From Pyxidicoccus trucidator (GTDB taxonomy: Bacteria; Myxococcota; Myxococcia; Myxococcales; Myxococcaceae), in NCBI RefSeq assembly GCF_010894435.1, contig NZ_JAAIXZ010000013.1, positions 256,214-320,213 on the forward strand: 64,000 bases of DNA, in the 5' to 3' direction. The notes under the pieces were generated by a model. It saw only the letters and a list, made by a program, of their open reading frames with translations, did not search any database and was not told the DNA's origin. Numbering within the stretch: the stretch's first letter is position 1; each line of letters starts with the position of its first letter. Positions 1 through 9,148 of this stretch are shown piece after piece. The position numbers and the translations under genes are program-made.

Positions 1-116
1 CGCCCCACCCCTCCATCATTCCCCCTGCCTCCCAGGAGTGGAACCCCACCCCTCACTGTGTGTCCATCCCACCCTACTCGCGGGGTCTGACAGCAGACGG
101 ACAACCGAAGGCCCCC

Positions 117-2993
117 ATGGACCTGTTCCCCCAGAGAGGGAAGAATGGCCGCCGCGCCATGCTTCCCACCCGTTACGGCCTCCTCATCCTGTCCCTCCTG
201 CTCCTGGCCAGCCCCGTGCTCGCGGACAACAACGCGGACGAGGCTGACATCGCCTTCGAGCTGGGCAACGAGGCCTATTCCAAGGGCCAGTACGCCGAGG
301 CGCTGCGCTCCTACTTCACCAGCTACCGCCTGGTGCCCAACCGCAACGTCCTCTTCAACATCGCCCGCTGCTTCGAGGCGCTGAACAAGTTCAACGAGGC
401 GTACCGCTACTACAACGACCTGCTCACCGAGGACCTGCCCTCCGACGACGCCGCCGAGGTGTCCCGCTCGGTGGAGCGGCTCCGTCCCAAGGTGGCCCTC
501 GTCCGCGTCACCACCAACCCCAAGGGCGCCGACGTCTACGTGGACCGCATGGACCTGGGCAGCCGCGGCCGCTCGCCGCAGACGCTCGCGCTGACGCCCG
601 GCCGCCACAAAATCATGGTGAAGAAGGACGGCTACCGCCCCGCCGAGGCCACCCTCGCCCTGGTGCGCGGCCGAGAAACGGAGCAGACCTTCGAGCTGGC
701 CCTCATCACCGGCGGCGTCGAGCTGTCCGGCACTCCCGAGGGCGCCGAGGTGCGAGACACCCCCAACGGCCCCGTCATCGCCCGCCTGCCCGGCCGCGCT
801 CGCCTGCCCCCCGGCCAGCGCGTGCTCTACGTGCGCGCCCCCGGCCACGCTCCCGGCCAGTACGTGGTGGACGTGCCCGCCGACGGCAACGTGCCCCTCG
901 CCGTGTCCCTGCGCGTGCAGGACCGCCCCGCCGGCCGGCTCGTCGTCACCGCCAACCGCGACGGCGCCGCCGTGCGCGTGGACGGCAAGCCCACCGGCTT
1001 CACCCCCACCGTCGTCACCCTCCCCGAGGGCGAGCACACCCTGGAGGTCGAGAGCCGCGAGGTCCGCCCGCTGCGCCAGACGGTGACGGTGGTGGCCGAC
1101 CAGGAGGTCAAGGTCCACGCCGAGCTGCGCTACGCGCCGCCTCCCGTGCGCGCCGCTTCCAAGAGCCTCGTGTCCGTGGACGACGCCCCCGCCTCCACCA
1201 CCGTCCTCACCCAGGAGGAGCTGCGCGCCTTCGGCTGGCGCAACCTCGCCGAGGCCCTCTCCGGCGTGCGCGGCATCTTCCTCACCGATGACCGGACGTA
1301 CACCTACCTGGGCGTGCGCGGCTTCTCGCCCCCGGGCGACCTCAACACCCGCGTCCTCATCCTCTGGGACGGCCACTCCATGAACGACGTCTGGGCCGGC
1401 CAGGGCTATGCCGCGCATGACCTCAGCGTGGACCTCCAGGAGGTGGAGCGAATCGAAGTGGTGCGCGGCCCCGGCTCCGCCCTGTACGGCACCGGCGCCT
1501 TCTTCGCCGTCATCAACGTGGTGCCGCGCGAGTCGCTCGGCGATGACAAGAACCTGGAAGTCACCGGCGCGGTGGGCGCCCTCGGCACCACGCGCGCACA
1601 TGCCACCGCCGCATGGCGGGACGGAGACCGCTCGGTGCTGGTGAGCGCGGCGGCCATGACGGCCACGGGCGCGGACACCACGCGGCTGGGCGAGGGCGGC
1701 CCCCTCATCACCGGCATGGACGCGGAGCGGGCCCTCACCGGCTCGCTGACGGCGCGCATGGGGAACTTCTCCCTCCACACCCAGCTCAACGTGCGCGGCA
1801 AGGATTTGCCCACCGCCCCCTACGGCACCGTGCCGGGCGTCGAGGGCACCACCGTGGAGGACCTGCGCGCCTTCGCCGAGGCCCGCTACGAGCGCGCCTT
1901 CTCCGAGAACTTCAGCCTGTCCGTGCGCGGCGCGTTCGACCTCAGCCGCTACGAGGGCACCTACGTGTACCCGGAAGAGGACGGCGGCCCCAGCACCGAA
2001 GGAGGCGCGGCCGACTGGGCCACCGCCGAGGTGCGCGCGCAGCTGGGCCTCTTCGAGGGCAACCGCTTCACCGTGGGCGTGGAAGGGCAGGCCCAATTGC
2101 GCGTGCGGCAGACCGCCAACGACGTGCCGCTGGCGACGCAGGCCCGCACGCTGGTGTCCGTCTACCTGCTCGACGAGTGGCGCCTGCACCCACGGCTGAG
2201 CCTCTCCGCCGGCCTGCGCCTGGACAAGTACGTGGACCTGGACACCACGCCCATCACCCCGCGCCTGGCCCTCATCGCCCGCCCGTATGACGCGGGCCTC
2301 ACCAAGCTGGTGGCCGGCCGCGCCTTCCGCGCGCCCAACGTCTACGAGCTCTACTACGAGGACAACATCTCCCAGGCCGCGGCCAGGGAGCTGGAGCCGG
2401 AGACCATCACCACCTTCGAGCTGGAGCACTCGCACGACCTCACGGACGAGCTGCGCCTCACCGTGGCCGGCTACCACAACCGCATCTCCAGCCTGGTGCA
2501 GCTGCAGACGGAGGCCACACCCTCGGGCGACTGCGGCACCGTGGCGTGCCTGCGCTTCGCCAACAACGACGGCACCACGCTGGCCTGGGGCGCGGAGGCC
2601 GGCGTGCACTGGCAGCCGGGGCGCTGGCTGCTGGTGGACGTGAGCTACTCGTACGTGACGCTGCGCGACGCCTCGGAGGAGGTGGCCGCCGCGGCCCCCG
2701 CGCACCTCGTCTCCGGCCGGCTGATGATGCCGGTGGGCGGCGGGGACATGCGGCTGGCCACGCAGGCCACCTACCAGAGCGCCCGGTCCACCGGCCCGGG
2801 CGGCGCCGAGAGCGGGGAGGCGCTGCTCATCGGCTTCGGCCTGTCCGGCGACTACGGCCCCCTGCGCTACTTCGCCGGCGTGCAGAACCTGCTGGACGCG
2901 CGCTACACGCTGCCGGTGTCGGACGAGAACTCCATCGCCCCCGTGCCGCAGTACGGCCGCACCTTCACCCTCCAGCTCACCGGCACCTTCTGA
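117..2993 (+). CDS. TonB-dependent receptor with N-terminal TPR and PEGA domains
   Basis: Predicted outer-membrane active-transport receptor. After a signal peptide ending near SPVLA come a tetratricopeptide-like region (roughly residues 38-115), two PEGA-type beta domains (motifs ADVYVDRMDLG and AAVRVDGKPTGFTP), a plug domain (about 350-470, with GVRGFSPPGDLN, LWDGHSMND and VERIEVVRGPGSALYGTGA) and a 22-strand-type barrel ending in phenylalanine (FTLQLTGTF). The plug and barrel are the standard family; the long periplasmic TPR-PEGA extension is unusual. The substrate is not identifiable. Start is uncertain: GTG at 60, ATG at 117 (GAAGG just upstream) and ATG at 159 (directly before the hydrophobic stretch) all give a signal peptide. 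The GNAT gene follows 44 bases later on the same strand. Confidence 0.9.
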   Translation: MDLFPQRGKNGRRAMLPTRYGLLILSLLLLASPVLADNNADEADIAFELGNEAYSKGQYAEALRSYFTSYRLVPNRNVLFNIARCFEALNKFNEAYRYYNDLLTEDLPSDDAAEVSRSVERLRPKVALVRVTTNPKGADVYVDRMDLGSRGRSPQTLALTPGRHKIMVKKDGYRPAEATLALVRGRETEQTFELALITGGVELSGTPEGAEVRDTPNGPVIARLPGRARLPPGQRVLYVRAPGHAPGQYVVDVPADGNVPLAVSLRVQDRPAGRLVVTANRDGAAVRVDGKPTGFTPTVVTLPEGEHTLEVESREVRPLRQTVTVVADQEVKVHAELRYAPPPVRAASKSLVSVDDAPASTTVLTQEELRAFGWRNLAEALSGVRGIFLTDDRTYTYLGVRGFSPPGDLNTRVLILWDGHSMNDVWAGQGYAAHDLSVDLQEVERIEVVRGPGSALYGTGAFFAVINVVPRESLGDDKNLEVTGAVGALGTTRAHATAAWRDGDRSVLVSAAAMTATGADTTRLGEGGPLITGMDAERALTGSLTARMGNFSLHTQLNVRGKDLPTAPYGTVPGVEGTTVEDLRAFAEARYERAFSENFSLSVRGAFDLSRYEGTYVYPEEDGGPSTEGGAADWATAEVRAQLGLFEGNRFTVGVEGQAQLRVRQTANDVPLATQARTLVSVYLLDEWRLHPRLSLSAGLRLDKYVDLDTTPITPRLALIARPYDAGLTKLVAGRAFRAPNVYELYYEDNISQAAARELEPETITTFELEHSHDLTDELRLTVAGYHNRISSLVQLQTEATPSGDCGTVACLRFANNDGTTLAWGAEAGVHWQPGRWLLVDVSYSYVTLRDASEEVAAAAPAHLVSGRLMMPVGGGDMRLATQATYQSARSTGPGGAESGEALLIGFGLSGDYGPLRYFAGVQNLLDARYTLPVSDENSIAPVPQYGRTFTLQLTGTF

Positions 2994-3037
2994 GCCGGCA
3001 CGCCTGACGCGCCGCCCCCGGCGCGACGCCCGCCGCC

Positions 3038-3481
3038 ATGCCCGACACCGTGCTGTCCTTCATCCACCCCGGCCACCCCCTGTACGCGGGCGAGCTGGAG
3101 CTGCGCTTCCAGGTGCTACGCGAGCCGCTCGGCTTCACCCGCGCCCAGGTGGCCTTCCCCTTCGAGTCCGACAGCCTCCACCTGGTGGCCCACCAGGACG
3201 GCACCGTGCTGGGGTGTGTCCTCTTCAACCCCGAGGACGCCCACGGCGGCCGCCTCTTCCAGATGGCGGTGGCCCCCCACCTCCAGGGCCAGGGGCTGGG
3301 TGCCCGGCTGGTCCGCTCGCTGGAGGAGGAGCTGCGCCGCCGGGGCTTCACCCACGTCCACCTCCACGCCCGCGCGCCCGTCGTCCCCTTCTACGAGCGC
3401 CTCGGCTACGCCGTTTACGGAGAGGCTTTCACCGAGGTCGGAATTCCGCATCGGCACATGCGCAAGGCGTTGGACACCTAG
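3038..3481 (+). CDS. GNAT family N-acetyltransferase
   Basis: Predicted cytoplasmic acetyl-CoA-dependent N-acetyltransferase of 147 residues. The acetyl-CoA pyrophosphate-binding loop is visible as QGQGLGARLV (about residues 88-97), preceded by the beta4 strand LFQMAVAP. It is followed by the motif B region with ARAPVVPFYERLGY, which is typical of the ElaA/YjdJ-like branch. The length is normal for a single-domain GNAT. The acceptor substrate cannot be read from sequence. The gene follows the TonB receptor closely but with no obvious functional link. Confidence 0.88.
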   Translation: MPDTVLSFIHPGHPLYAGELELRFQVLREPLGFTRAQVAFPFESDSLHLVAHQDGTVLGCVLFNPEDAHGGRLFQMAVAPHLQGQGLGARLVRSLEEELRRRGFTHVHLHARAPVVPFYERLGYAVYGEAFTEVGIPHRHMRKALDT

Positions 3482-3597
3482 GGTGGGACAGCTGTCACCC
3501 GCCCACCAGCCCGGGTGGCGTCTTCCCCACCCATGCGCATCATCGACGAGGGTGCTGGTAACCTTCTCAATCCCATCCGCCGCCACCTCCAGGAGAC

Positions 3598-4752
3598 ATG
3601 ATGAACGGCACGAACGATGGACGTTCCCCGGAAGACACCGACGACAGGCCCCGGCGACCCATCTCCGTGCTGGAGGGAAACACGCTGCACACGCGACTGA
3701 CGCGTGAGCTGGGTGTGCACTATCCATTCGTCAGCGCGGGCATGGCCTTCGTGGCGCTGCCGCCGCTGGTCATCGCCGTGTCGGAGGCCGGAGGCGTCGG
3801 CATGCTCGGCGCCGCGCCGGAGCCGCCGCCCTTCCTGCGTGCCCGCCTCCAGGCCATCCAGGCAGGCACGAAGCGGCCGTATGGTGTGAACTTCATCGTC
3901 GCCAACGCGAAGGGGCAGGACTTCACCACGCGCGAGCACATCGACGTGTGCCTCGCCGAGCGCGTCCCCGTCGTCACCTTCCACTGGGAGGCGCCGCCCG
4001 CGGACTGGGTGAAGGCGCTGAAGGCGGCGGGCACGCGGGTGTGGCTGCAGGTGCCCTCGGTGGAGGCGGCGAAGCAGGCGCTGGCGCTGGGCGCCGACGG
4101 CCTCATCGCCCAGGGCCAGCAGGCCGCGGGCCACAACCGGAGCACGGTGCCCACGCTGAAGCTGGTGCGCGAAGTGCGCGCCCTGTCCCGCGACGTGACG
4201 CTGCTGGCCGCCGGTGGCATCGCCGACGGGCTCAGCGCGGCGCGCGCCCTCTTCCACGGTGCCGACGGTGTCTGGGTGGGCACGCGCATGGTGGCCTCCG
4301 TGGAGGCGCACGCGCACCCCGGCTACAAGCAGCGGCTGGTGGAGGGCGACGCGGGCGACTCGGACGTCACCACCCTCTTCGGCCCCGAGTGGCCCGGCCC
4401 GCGCATGCGCGTGCTGCGCAACCGCGTGGTGCGCGAGTGGGCCGGCCGTGAGGACCGCGTCCCCTCGCCCCCACCTCCGCCGGAGCGCATCGGCCTGACG
4501 AAGCTGTTCCCCGGCATGACGGGGGGCGACGCGCCCTACCCCATGCCGAAGTTCTGCTCCTTCGTGCCCACGGCCGACACCGAGGGCGATTTGGAGGAGA
4601 TGGCCATGCCCGCCAGCGGCGCCAGCATGGCGCGCATCGACGGGGTGCTGCCCGCCGGACAAATCGTGGTGGAGATGATGGAGCACGCGCACCGGGTGCT
4701 CTCGAATCCCCAGGGCCTGGAGGGTGACGTGGAGGAGGACGACCGGGGCTGA
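3598..4752 (+). CDS. Nitronate monooxygenase (2-nitropropane dioxygenase family)
   Basis: FMN-dependent TIM-barrel oxidoreductase of 384 residues that oxidises alkyl nitronates. Family features seen: the N-terminal VSAGMAFVALPPLVIAVSEA region, the EAGGVGMLGAAP glycine segment, AQGQQAAGHN, and the phosphate-binding stretch AAGGIADGLSAARAL followed by GADGVWVGTRMVAS. An AGGAG ribosome site lies five bases before tandem ATG codons at 3598 and 3601. The last 80 or so residues (after FGPEWPGPRMRVLRN) are longer than in compact homologues. No partner gene suggests a specific substrate; related proteins include fabK-type enoyl reductases, but no fatty-acid genes are adjacent. Confidence 0.88.
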   Translation: MMNGTNDGRSPEDTDDRPRRPISVLEGNTLHTRLTRELGVHYPFVSAGMAFVALPPLVIAVSEAGGVGMLGAAPEPPPFLRARLQAIQAGTKRPYGVNFIVANAKGQDFTTREHIDVCLAERVPVVTFHWEAPPADWVKALKAAGTRVWLQVPSVEAAKQALALGADGLIAQGQQAAGHNRSTVPTLKLVREVRALSRDVTLLAAGGIADGLSAARALFHGADGVWVGTRMVASVEAHAHPGYKQRLVEGDAGDSDVTTLFGPEWPGPRMRVLRNRVVREWAGREDRVPSPPPPPERIGLTKLFPGMTGGDAPYPMPKFCSFVPTADTEGDLEEMAMPASGASMARIDGVLPAGQIVVEMMEHAHRVLSNPQGLEGDVEEDDRG

Positions 4753-4772
4753 GTTGGAGTAGGAGCGCCTCC

Positions 4773-5165
4773 ATGGGTAGACACTGGAGGCGCGCTTCAC
4801 TCGCGGGTTGGCTGGCCTTCGCGCTGTGTGGCGCGACGGCGGTGGTGCGGGCCGCCACCTCCGAGCGGCCTCCCCCCGAGCGCCGCCTGTCCCCCGCCGA
4901 GCGCGCCGAGGTGGGCCGCGCCGCCGCCGCCGAGGAGCCCGGCTGGCGCCTCCGCTCCCGCCACTCCTTCCCTGGAGACGACTGGTCCCAGGACGACGAC
5001 TTCAGCGCCTCCGAGCGCAGCTGGGCCATGAGCGAGGCCAGCAGGCGCGGCGTGCCGGTGGCGGAGGTGTTTGGCGCCATCGACGCGGAGCTGCACTCGG
5101 CGCCCGTACTCCCGCCTCGCAAGGCCACCGCCAGCCCGTGCAAGCCCCGGCCCTTCTACGACTGA
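4773..5165 (+). CDS. Hypothetical exported protein
   Basis: 130-residue protein of unknown function. The N-terminus (MGRHWRRASLAGWLAFALC then GATAVVRAA) looks like a Sec signal peptide with an Ala-x-Ala-like cleavage site near residue 28. The mature part is charged and proline-rich, with ERRLSPAERAEVGRAAAAEE and SQDDDFSASERSWAMSEA, and no recognisable fold. It starts 20 bases after the nitronate monooxygenase and ends 19 bases before the YfhO-like gene, so it may be cotranscribed. Codon use matches its neighbours, which supports it being real. Confidence 0.6.
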   Translation: MGRHWRRASLAGWLAFALCGATAVVRAATSERPPPERRLSPAERAEVGRAAAAEEPGWRLRSRHSFPGDDWSQDDDFSASERSWAMSEASRRGVPVAEVFGAIDAELHSAPVLPPRKATASPCKPRPFYD

Positions 5166-5184
5166 AGCGCGCCCACCTCCGCCC

Positions 5185-7491
5185 ATGACGCCCCCGCCCC
5201 GCCGGCTGCTCCACGCCGCCCACCGCGCCGCCTCCCTTCCCGGCCTTCGCCTGGCCCTCTTCGGCGTGCTGGCGCTGGTGGCCTGCTGGCGCCCGTTGAT
5301 GCTGGGCGGGGCGCTGAATGACTTCCGCGACTCGCACCTGCTCCACTCGTACGAGGACGCGGGGACGCGCACGCTGACGCGCTACGGGCAGCATCCGCTG
5401 TGGAACCCGTGGGCGTGTGGCGGGCAGTACGCCCTGGGCAGCCCGCAGACGCGGGTGGCGTCGCCCACGCTGCTGGTGTCCGCGGCCCTGGGCTCGCGGC
5501 GCGCGGAGCCGGTGGTGCTGTGGGCCTTCCTCGTGCTCGGCATGGAGGGCTTCTTCCGCTACGCGCGGCGGCGCGTGGGCTCGGCCCTGGGAGCGCTGGG
5601 CGCGGCGCCGCTGTTCGGCCTCACCGGCTTCACCGCGCTGTCCTGGTCCATCGGCTGGCTCAACTTCGCGGGCTTCCTGCTGCTGCCGTGGCTGCTGCTG
5701 GGCACGCGGAAGGCCGCGGAGGGCAAGGTGTCCGGCGCGGCGCTGGTGGCGGGCGTCTTCGCCTTCCTGCTCGGCTTCGGCGGCACGTACCCGGTGCCCA
5801 TGGGCGCCCTCTTCGTCGCGCTGGAGGCCGGGCGCACGCTGTTCGAGCTGCGCGGCACCGCGCGCCGGCGCCAGGCGCTGTGGGCCCTGGGCGCCACCGC
5901 CCTGTTCACCCTGGCCGCGTGCGCGTACCGACTGTGGCCCCTGCTGGAGACGATGCGCTCCGCGCCGCGCATCATGGCGGGCACGCCGGGCCAGTCGCTG
6001 GTCACGCTGGGGCGGATGATGCTCCAGCTGCCGGCGCGCTCCGGGCACAGCAATCCGGGCAACTTCTTCCTCGTGCCCGTGGCCCTCGCGCTGGTGCCTG
6101 TGGCCGTGGTGCTGGGCCGCCACCGCGCGCGCTACCCCGCGGTGATGGCGGCGCTGTGCGTGTGGATGGCGGCGGGCTATGCCGCGAAGCCGTCGCTGTT
6201 CGCCGGGCTGCGGCTGCTGCCCATCTTCGGGACGCTGCGCTACCCGGAGCGCTTCCTCGTCCCCGCCGGCCTCTTCATCGCCGAGCTGGCCGCGCTGGGG
6301 CTCGCCGCGCTGCTGGTGCGCTCATGGCGCTCGCGGGGGTGGGGACGGGCGGCGGCGCTCGCGTGCGTCCTGGTGGTGGCGGGCTGGGGCGTGCAGGTGC
6401 ACGCCTTCGCCAACCTGGCCCGCTGGGCGTCGATGGTGGCCGAGCCTCCACCCACGCCGTCGGAGGCGGAGCAGCCCTTCGCCCAGGCGCGTGGCAACCG
6501 CTGGGCGCAGGGCCACTTCCTGGCCCTCAACCGCGGCTCCATCTCCTGCGGCGAGGCGTGGCCGGTGCCCATGTCCGAGCGCCTGCGCGGCGACCTGCCC
6601 CAGGAGGAGTACCTGGAAGAGGCCGACTCCGGCACCGCGCGCCGCGTGGAGTGGACGCCGAACCGTGTGGAGGTGGACGTGGCGGCGACGCGGCCGGCGG
6701 TGCTGCTCGTCAACCAGAACTGGCACCCGGGCTGGAAGGCGTCCGTGGGGGAGGTGGTGTCGCGCGACGGGCTGCTCGGCGTGCGGTTGCCGGAGGGCGA
6801 GCACCGCGTGGTGCTGCGCTTCGTGCCGCGCTCGGGCGTGGGCGGGGCGATTGTGTCCCTGCTGGCCTGGGCCGGGCTCGCCTTCCTCGTGTGGCGTCCC
6901 CGGGTGAGAGGTGGGCGGCTGGGGCCGGAGGCGTTGATGGTGGCCTCGGTGCCGCTGCTCGCGTGGGCCGCGCTGCTGACGCTGTGGCGCGAGCCGGTGG
7001 CGCGGGCGGTGCCTCGCAACCCGGATGGCTCGTTGATGGTGACGGCCTCGCTTCCTCCGGTGGCGCGCCGCCTGGACGTGCGCTTCGACGCGCCGGTGGA
7101 GTTGGTGGCGGCGGAGGTGCCCGGGGCCCCGGACGCGGAGGGCCTGGTCCACCTGGTGCTCTACTGGCGGGTGACGGGGCCGGTGCCGCGCTCGGCCGGC
7201 GTCTTCGTGCACCTGCCGGGGCCCGAGGGCAGCAAGCGGAAGAACGCGGACCACGCGGTGCTGGGTGGCACCTTCTTCCTCCGCGAGGCCCCCAGGGACG
7301 TGCTCCTGCGCGACGCCTTCGCCGTGTCCACCAAGGACTGGGAGGCCGGGGAGTGGAAGGTGCTCGTGGGGCTGTGGCACGCCAGCGGTGATGGCTCGCG
7401 CCTCGGCGCCCGGGGGGCGGACGGGCGGCCCCTGCATGAGTCCCGGGTGGAGGCGGGCACCTTCACCGTGCCGGCGAAGCCGTCTCCTTGA
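5185..7491 (+). CDS. YfhO-like polytopic membrane protein
   Basis: 768-residue integral membrane protein resembling the YfhO family (large GT-C-fold-like proteins linked to cell-envelope glycosylation in Firmicutes). About a dozen hydrophobic segments fill residues 15-440. An early loop carries [14 protein letters not shown] and [18 protein letters not shown], matching the acidic first extracytoplasmic loop typical of GT-C enzymes. The later soluble part contains [13 protein letters not shown] followed by [14 protein letters not shown] and a further membrane helix, the characteristic YfhO tail. The ATG at 5185 was chosen because the region upstream is proline-rich and unlike a membrane N-terminus. 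Donor and acceptor are unknown. Confidence 0.75.
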   Translation: MTPPPRRLLHAAHRAASLPGLRLALFGVLALVACWRPLMLGGALNDFRDSHLLHSYEDAGTRTLTRYGQHPLWNPWACGGQYALGSPQTRVASPTLLVSAALGSRRAEPVVLWAFLVLGMEGFFRYARRRVGSALGALGAAPLFGLTGFTALSWSIGWLNFAGFLLLPWLLLGTRKAAEGKVSGAALVAGVFAFLLGFGGTYPVPMGALFVALEAGRTLFELRGTARRRQALWALGATALFTLAACAYRLWPLLETMRSAPRIMAGTPGQSLVTLGRMMLQLPARSGHSNPGNFFLVPVALALVPVAVVLGRHRARYPAVMAALCVWMAAGYAAKPSLFAGLRLLPIFGTLRYPERFLVPAGLFIAELAALGLAALLVRSWRSRGWGRAAALACVLVVAGWGVQVHAFANLARWASMVAEPPPTPSEAEQPFAQARGNRWAQGHFLALNRGSISCGEAWPVPMSERLRGDLPQEEYLEEADSGTARRVEWTPNRVEVDVAATRPAVLLVNQNWHPGWKASVGEVVSRDGLLGVRLPEGEHRVVLRFVPRSGVGGAIVSLLAWAGLAFLVWRPRVRGGRLGPEALMVASVPLLAWAALLTLWREPVARAVPRNPDGSLMVTASLPPVARRLDVRFDAPVELVAAEVPGAPDAEGLVHLVLYWRVTGPVPRSAGVFVHLPGPEGSKRKNADHAVLGGTFFLREAPRDVLLRDAFAVSTKDWEAGEWKVLVGLWHASGDGSRLGARGADGRPLHESRVEAGTFTVPAKPSP

Positions 7492-7555
7492 CGGTAGCGG
7501 ACGAAGAGCCCCGGAGTGCCGAGACGCGGTGCTCCTGGGGCGTTATGAAGCGCGC

Positions 7556-7942
7556 ATGAGAATCCTGCACACCATGCTCCGCGTTGGCGACCTGGAGAAG
7601 TCGCTCGACTTCTACACCCGGGTCATCGGGATGAAGCTGCTGCGCCGCCATGACTACCCGGACGGAAAGTTCACCCTGGCGTTCGTGGGCTTCGGGCCCG
7701 AGGACACCCACCCCGCGCTGGAGCTGACCCACAACTGGGGCGTCGAGAAGTACGAGCTGGGCACGGCGTACGGGCACGTGGCGCTGGGAGTGAGCGACAT
7801 CCGTGCGACGTGCGAGGCGATTCGTCAGGCCGGTGGCAAGGTGGTTCGCGAGCCGGGGCCGATGAAGCATGGCACCACGGTGATTGCCTTCGTCGAGGAC
7901 CCGGATGGGTACCGCGTGGAGCTGATTCAGCAGGGCTCGTAG
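7556..7942 (+). CDS. gloA: Lactoylglutathione lyase (glyoxalase I)
   Basis: 128-residue enzyme converting the methylglyoxal-glutathione hemithioacetal into S-lactoylglutathione. It shows the two-module vicinal oxygen chelate fold: [20 protein letters not shown] with metal-ligand His, [11 protein letters not shown] with ligand Glu, then [18 protein letters not shown] (second His) and [14 protein letters not shown] (second Glu). [13 protein letters not shown] is the classical glyoxalase I signature. Length matches bacterial Ni-dependent GloA. It stands alone, with the convergent LysR gene beyond a likely shared terminator. Confidence 0.95.
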   Translation: MRILHTMLRVGDLEKSLDFYTRVIGMKLLRRHDYPDGKFTLAFVGFGPEDTHPALELTHNWGVEKYELGTAYGHVALGVSDIRATCEAIRQAGGKVVREPGPMKHGTTVIAFVEDPDGYRVELIQQGS

Positions 7943-7960
7943 GGACGATTCGTTGCAGCG

Positions 7961-7981
7961 GGGCCCCGCCAGGCGGGGTCC
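7961..7981. terminator. Candidate bidirectional terminator hairpin
   Basis: An eight-pair stem (one G-U) with a five-base loop lies between the convergent gloA and LysR genes. Arms are GGGCCCCG and CGGGGTCC around CCAGG. There is no clear T-run, which is common for hairpins in very GC-rich genomes. Confidence 0.45.
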
Positions 7982-8007
7982 AGGGCCCAGGAGTCCTCAG
8001 CCACGGC

Positions 8008-8928
8008 TCACCGCTCCTCCGTCGCCGGGAACCGTTCCGCCGCACGAGCTGCGATGAAGTCCAGGAACGCGCGCACGTGTGCGGGCATCGCGGTGCGGCG
8101 CAGGTACAGCGCGGAGATGAAGCGCGGCGCGGGACGAAACGGTGCCAGCACCCGCACCAGCGCTCCGGACTCCAGCTCCTTCGCCACGAGGTACTCCGGC
8201 AGCACCGCGATGCCCATTCCCGCGAGCGCGGCCCCGTGGATTGCCGGCAGGCTGTTGCACCGGAAGCGGCTCTTCGGTGGGCGCACCTCCTGCGTCCGTC
8301 CCCCGTGCATCAACTCCAGCGGCCGTGCCGCCGGGCCTCGCTGTGGCAGCAACACCTCGTGGCCGGAGAGGTCCCTCGGCTTGCGAAGCGTTCCCTGCTC
8401 GCGCAGGTAGGCGGGGCTCGCGCACAGCACGTAGGGCTGCATCCCCAGGCGGCGCATCACCAGCGCGCCTGGCTCCAGCCGGGGAGCGATTCGCAGCGCC
8501 ACGTCCACGCCGCCCTCCAGCAGGTCCACCATCGCGTCCTCCAGCACCAGCTCCAGGCTCACCGCGGGATTCGCGCGGAGGAATGCGTCCACCCACGGCA
8601 CCAGGACGTGCTGACCGAAGAGCACCGGGGCGGACACCCGGAGCGTGCCTCGCGGCACCCCCTGCTCGGCCAGGTCCCGCTCCGCCTCGTCGAGCGCGTC
8701 GAGGATGCCTCGCGCGTGCCCGAGGTAGCGCTCGCCCGCCGCCGTGAGCTGCAGCCGTCGCGTGGTGCGCTGCACCAGCTCCGTGCCCAGCCGCGCCTCC
8801 AGCGCCGCCAGCTCGCGGCTCACCACCGAGGGCGCCCGCCGCAGCGCACGCGCCGCCCCGGCGATGCTGCCCGCCCGCGCCACCTCCACGAATGTCCTCA
8901 GCGCCTCGAAGCGGTCCCGGCTCGCCAT
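8008..8928 (-). CDS. LysR family transcriptional regulator
   Basis: 306-residue DNA-binding regulator. The winged helix-turn-helix occupies residues 5-65 (FEALRTFVEVARAGSIAGAA, then RRAPSVVSRELAALEARLG and RTTRRLQLTAAG). The substrate-binding domain follows from about residue 90 (GTLRVSAPVLFGQHVLVPWV). It belongs to the large LTTR branch with short HTH linkers and unknown inducers. The ATG at 8928 was chosen because AGGAG lies eight bases upstream; the frame continues further upstream without a ribosome site. It diverges from nudC across 220 bases. A 19-base palindrome sits over its own Shine-Dalgarno, suggesting autoregulation. Confidence 0.92.
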   Translation of the reverse strand: MASRDRFEALRTFVEVARAGSIAGAARALRRAPSVVSRELAALEARLGTELVQRTTRRLQLTAAGERYLGHARGILDALDEAERDLAEQGVPRGTLRVSAPVLFGQHVLVPWVDAFLRANPAVSLELVLEDAMVDLLEGGVDVALRIAPRLEPGALVMRRLGMQPYVLCASPAYLREQGTLRKPRDLSGHEVLLPQRGPAARPLELMHGGRTQEVRPPKSRFRCNSLPAIHGAALAGMGIAVLPEYLVAKELESGALVRVLAPFRPAPRFISALYLRRTAMPAHVRAFLDFIAARAAERFPATEER

Positions 8929-8931
8929 GAC

Positions 8932-8950
8932 TCGTGCTCCTGGAGCACGA
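8932..8950. promoter_or_regulatory. 19-base perfect palindrome over the LysR ribosome binding site
   Basis: TCGTGCTCC-T-GGAGCACGA begins three bases upstream of the LysR start codon and contains its AGGAG ribosome site. The core fits the LysR T-N11-A box (TGCTCC...GGAGCA). It could be an operator for autorepression or an mRNA hairpin hiding the ribosome site. Confidence 0.5.
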
Positions 8951-9148
8951 ATGTCGTGCATGCCTGACACCTGTTCAAGCCACGTCTCCTGACGCATTCA
9001 AGAAGCGGTGACGGTGGGCCCGCCCCTTCGACTCCCGCTTCGGGAAGCGCCCCTCGTCACTGGCACCCACGTCGCCACCGTGAAGCCCGGGACGCCCCCG
9101 CGCACTCGACACCTGCACCCGGGCCCCGCGCCCGTTAAGGTGCCCTCC

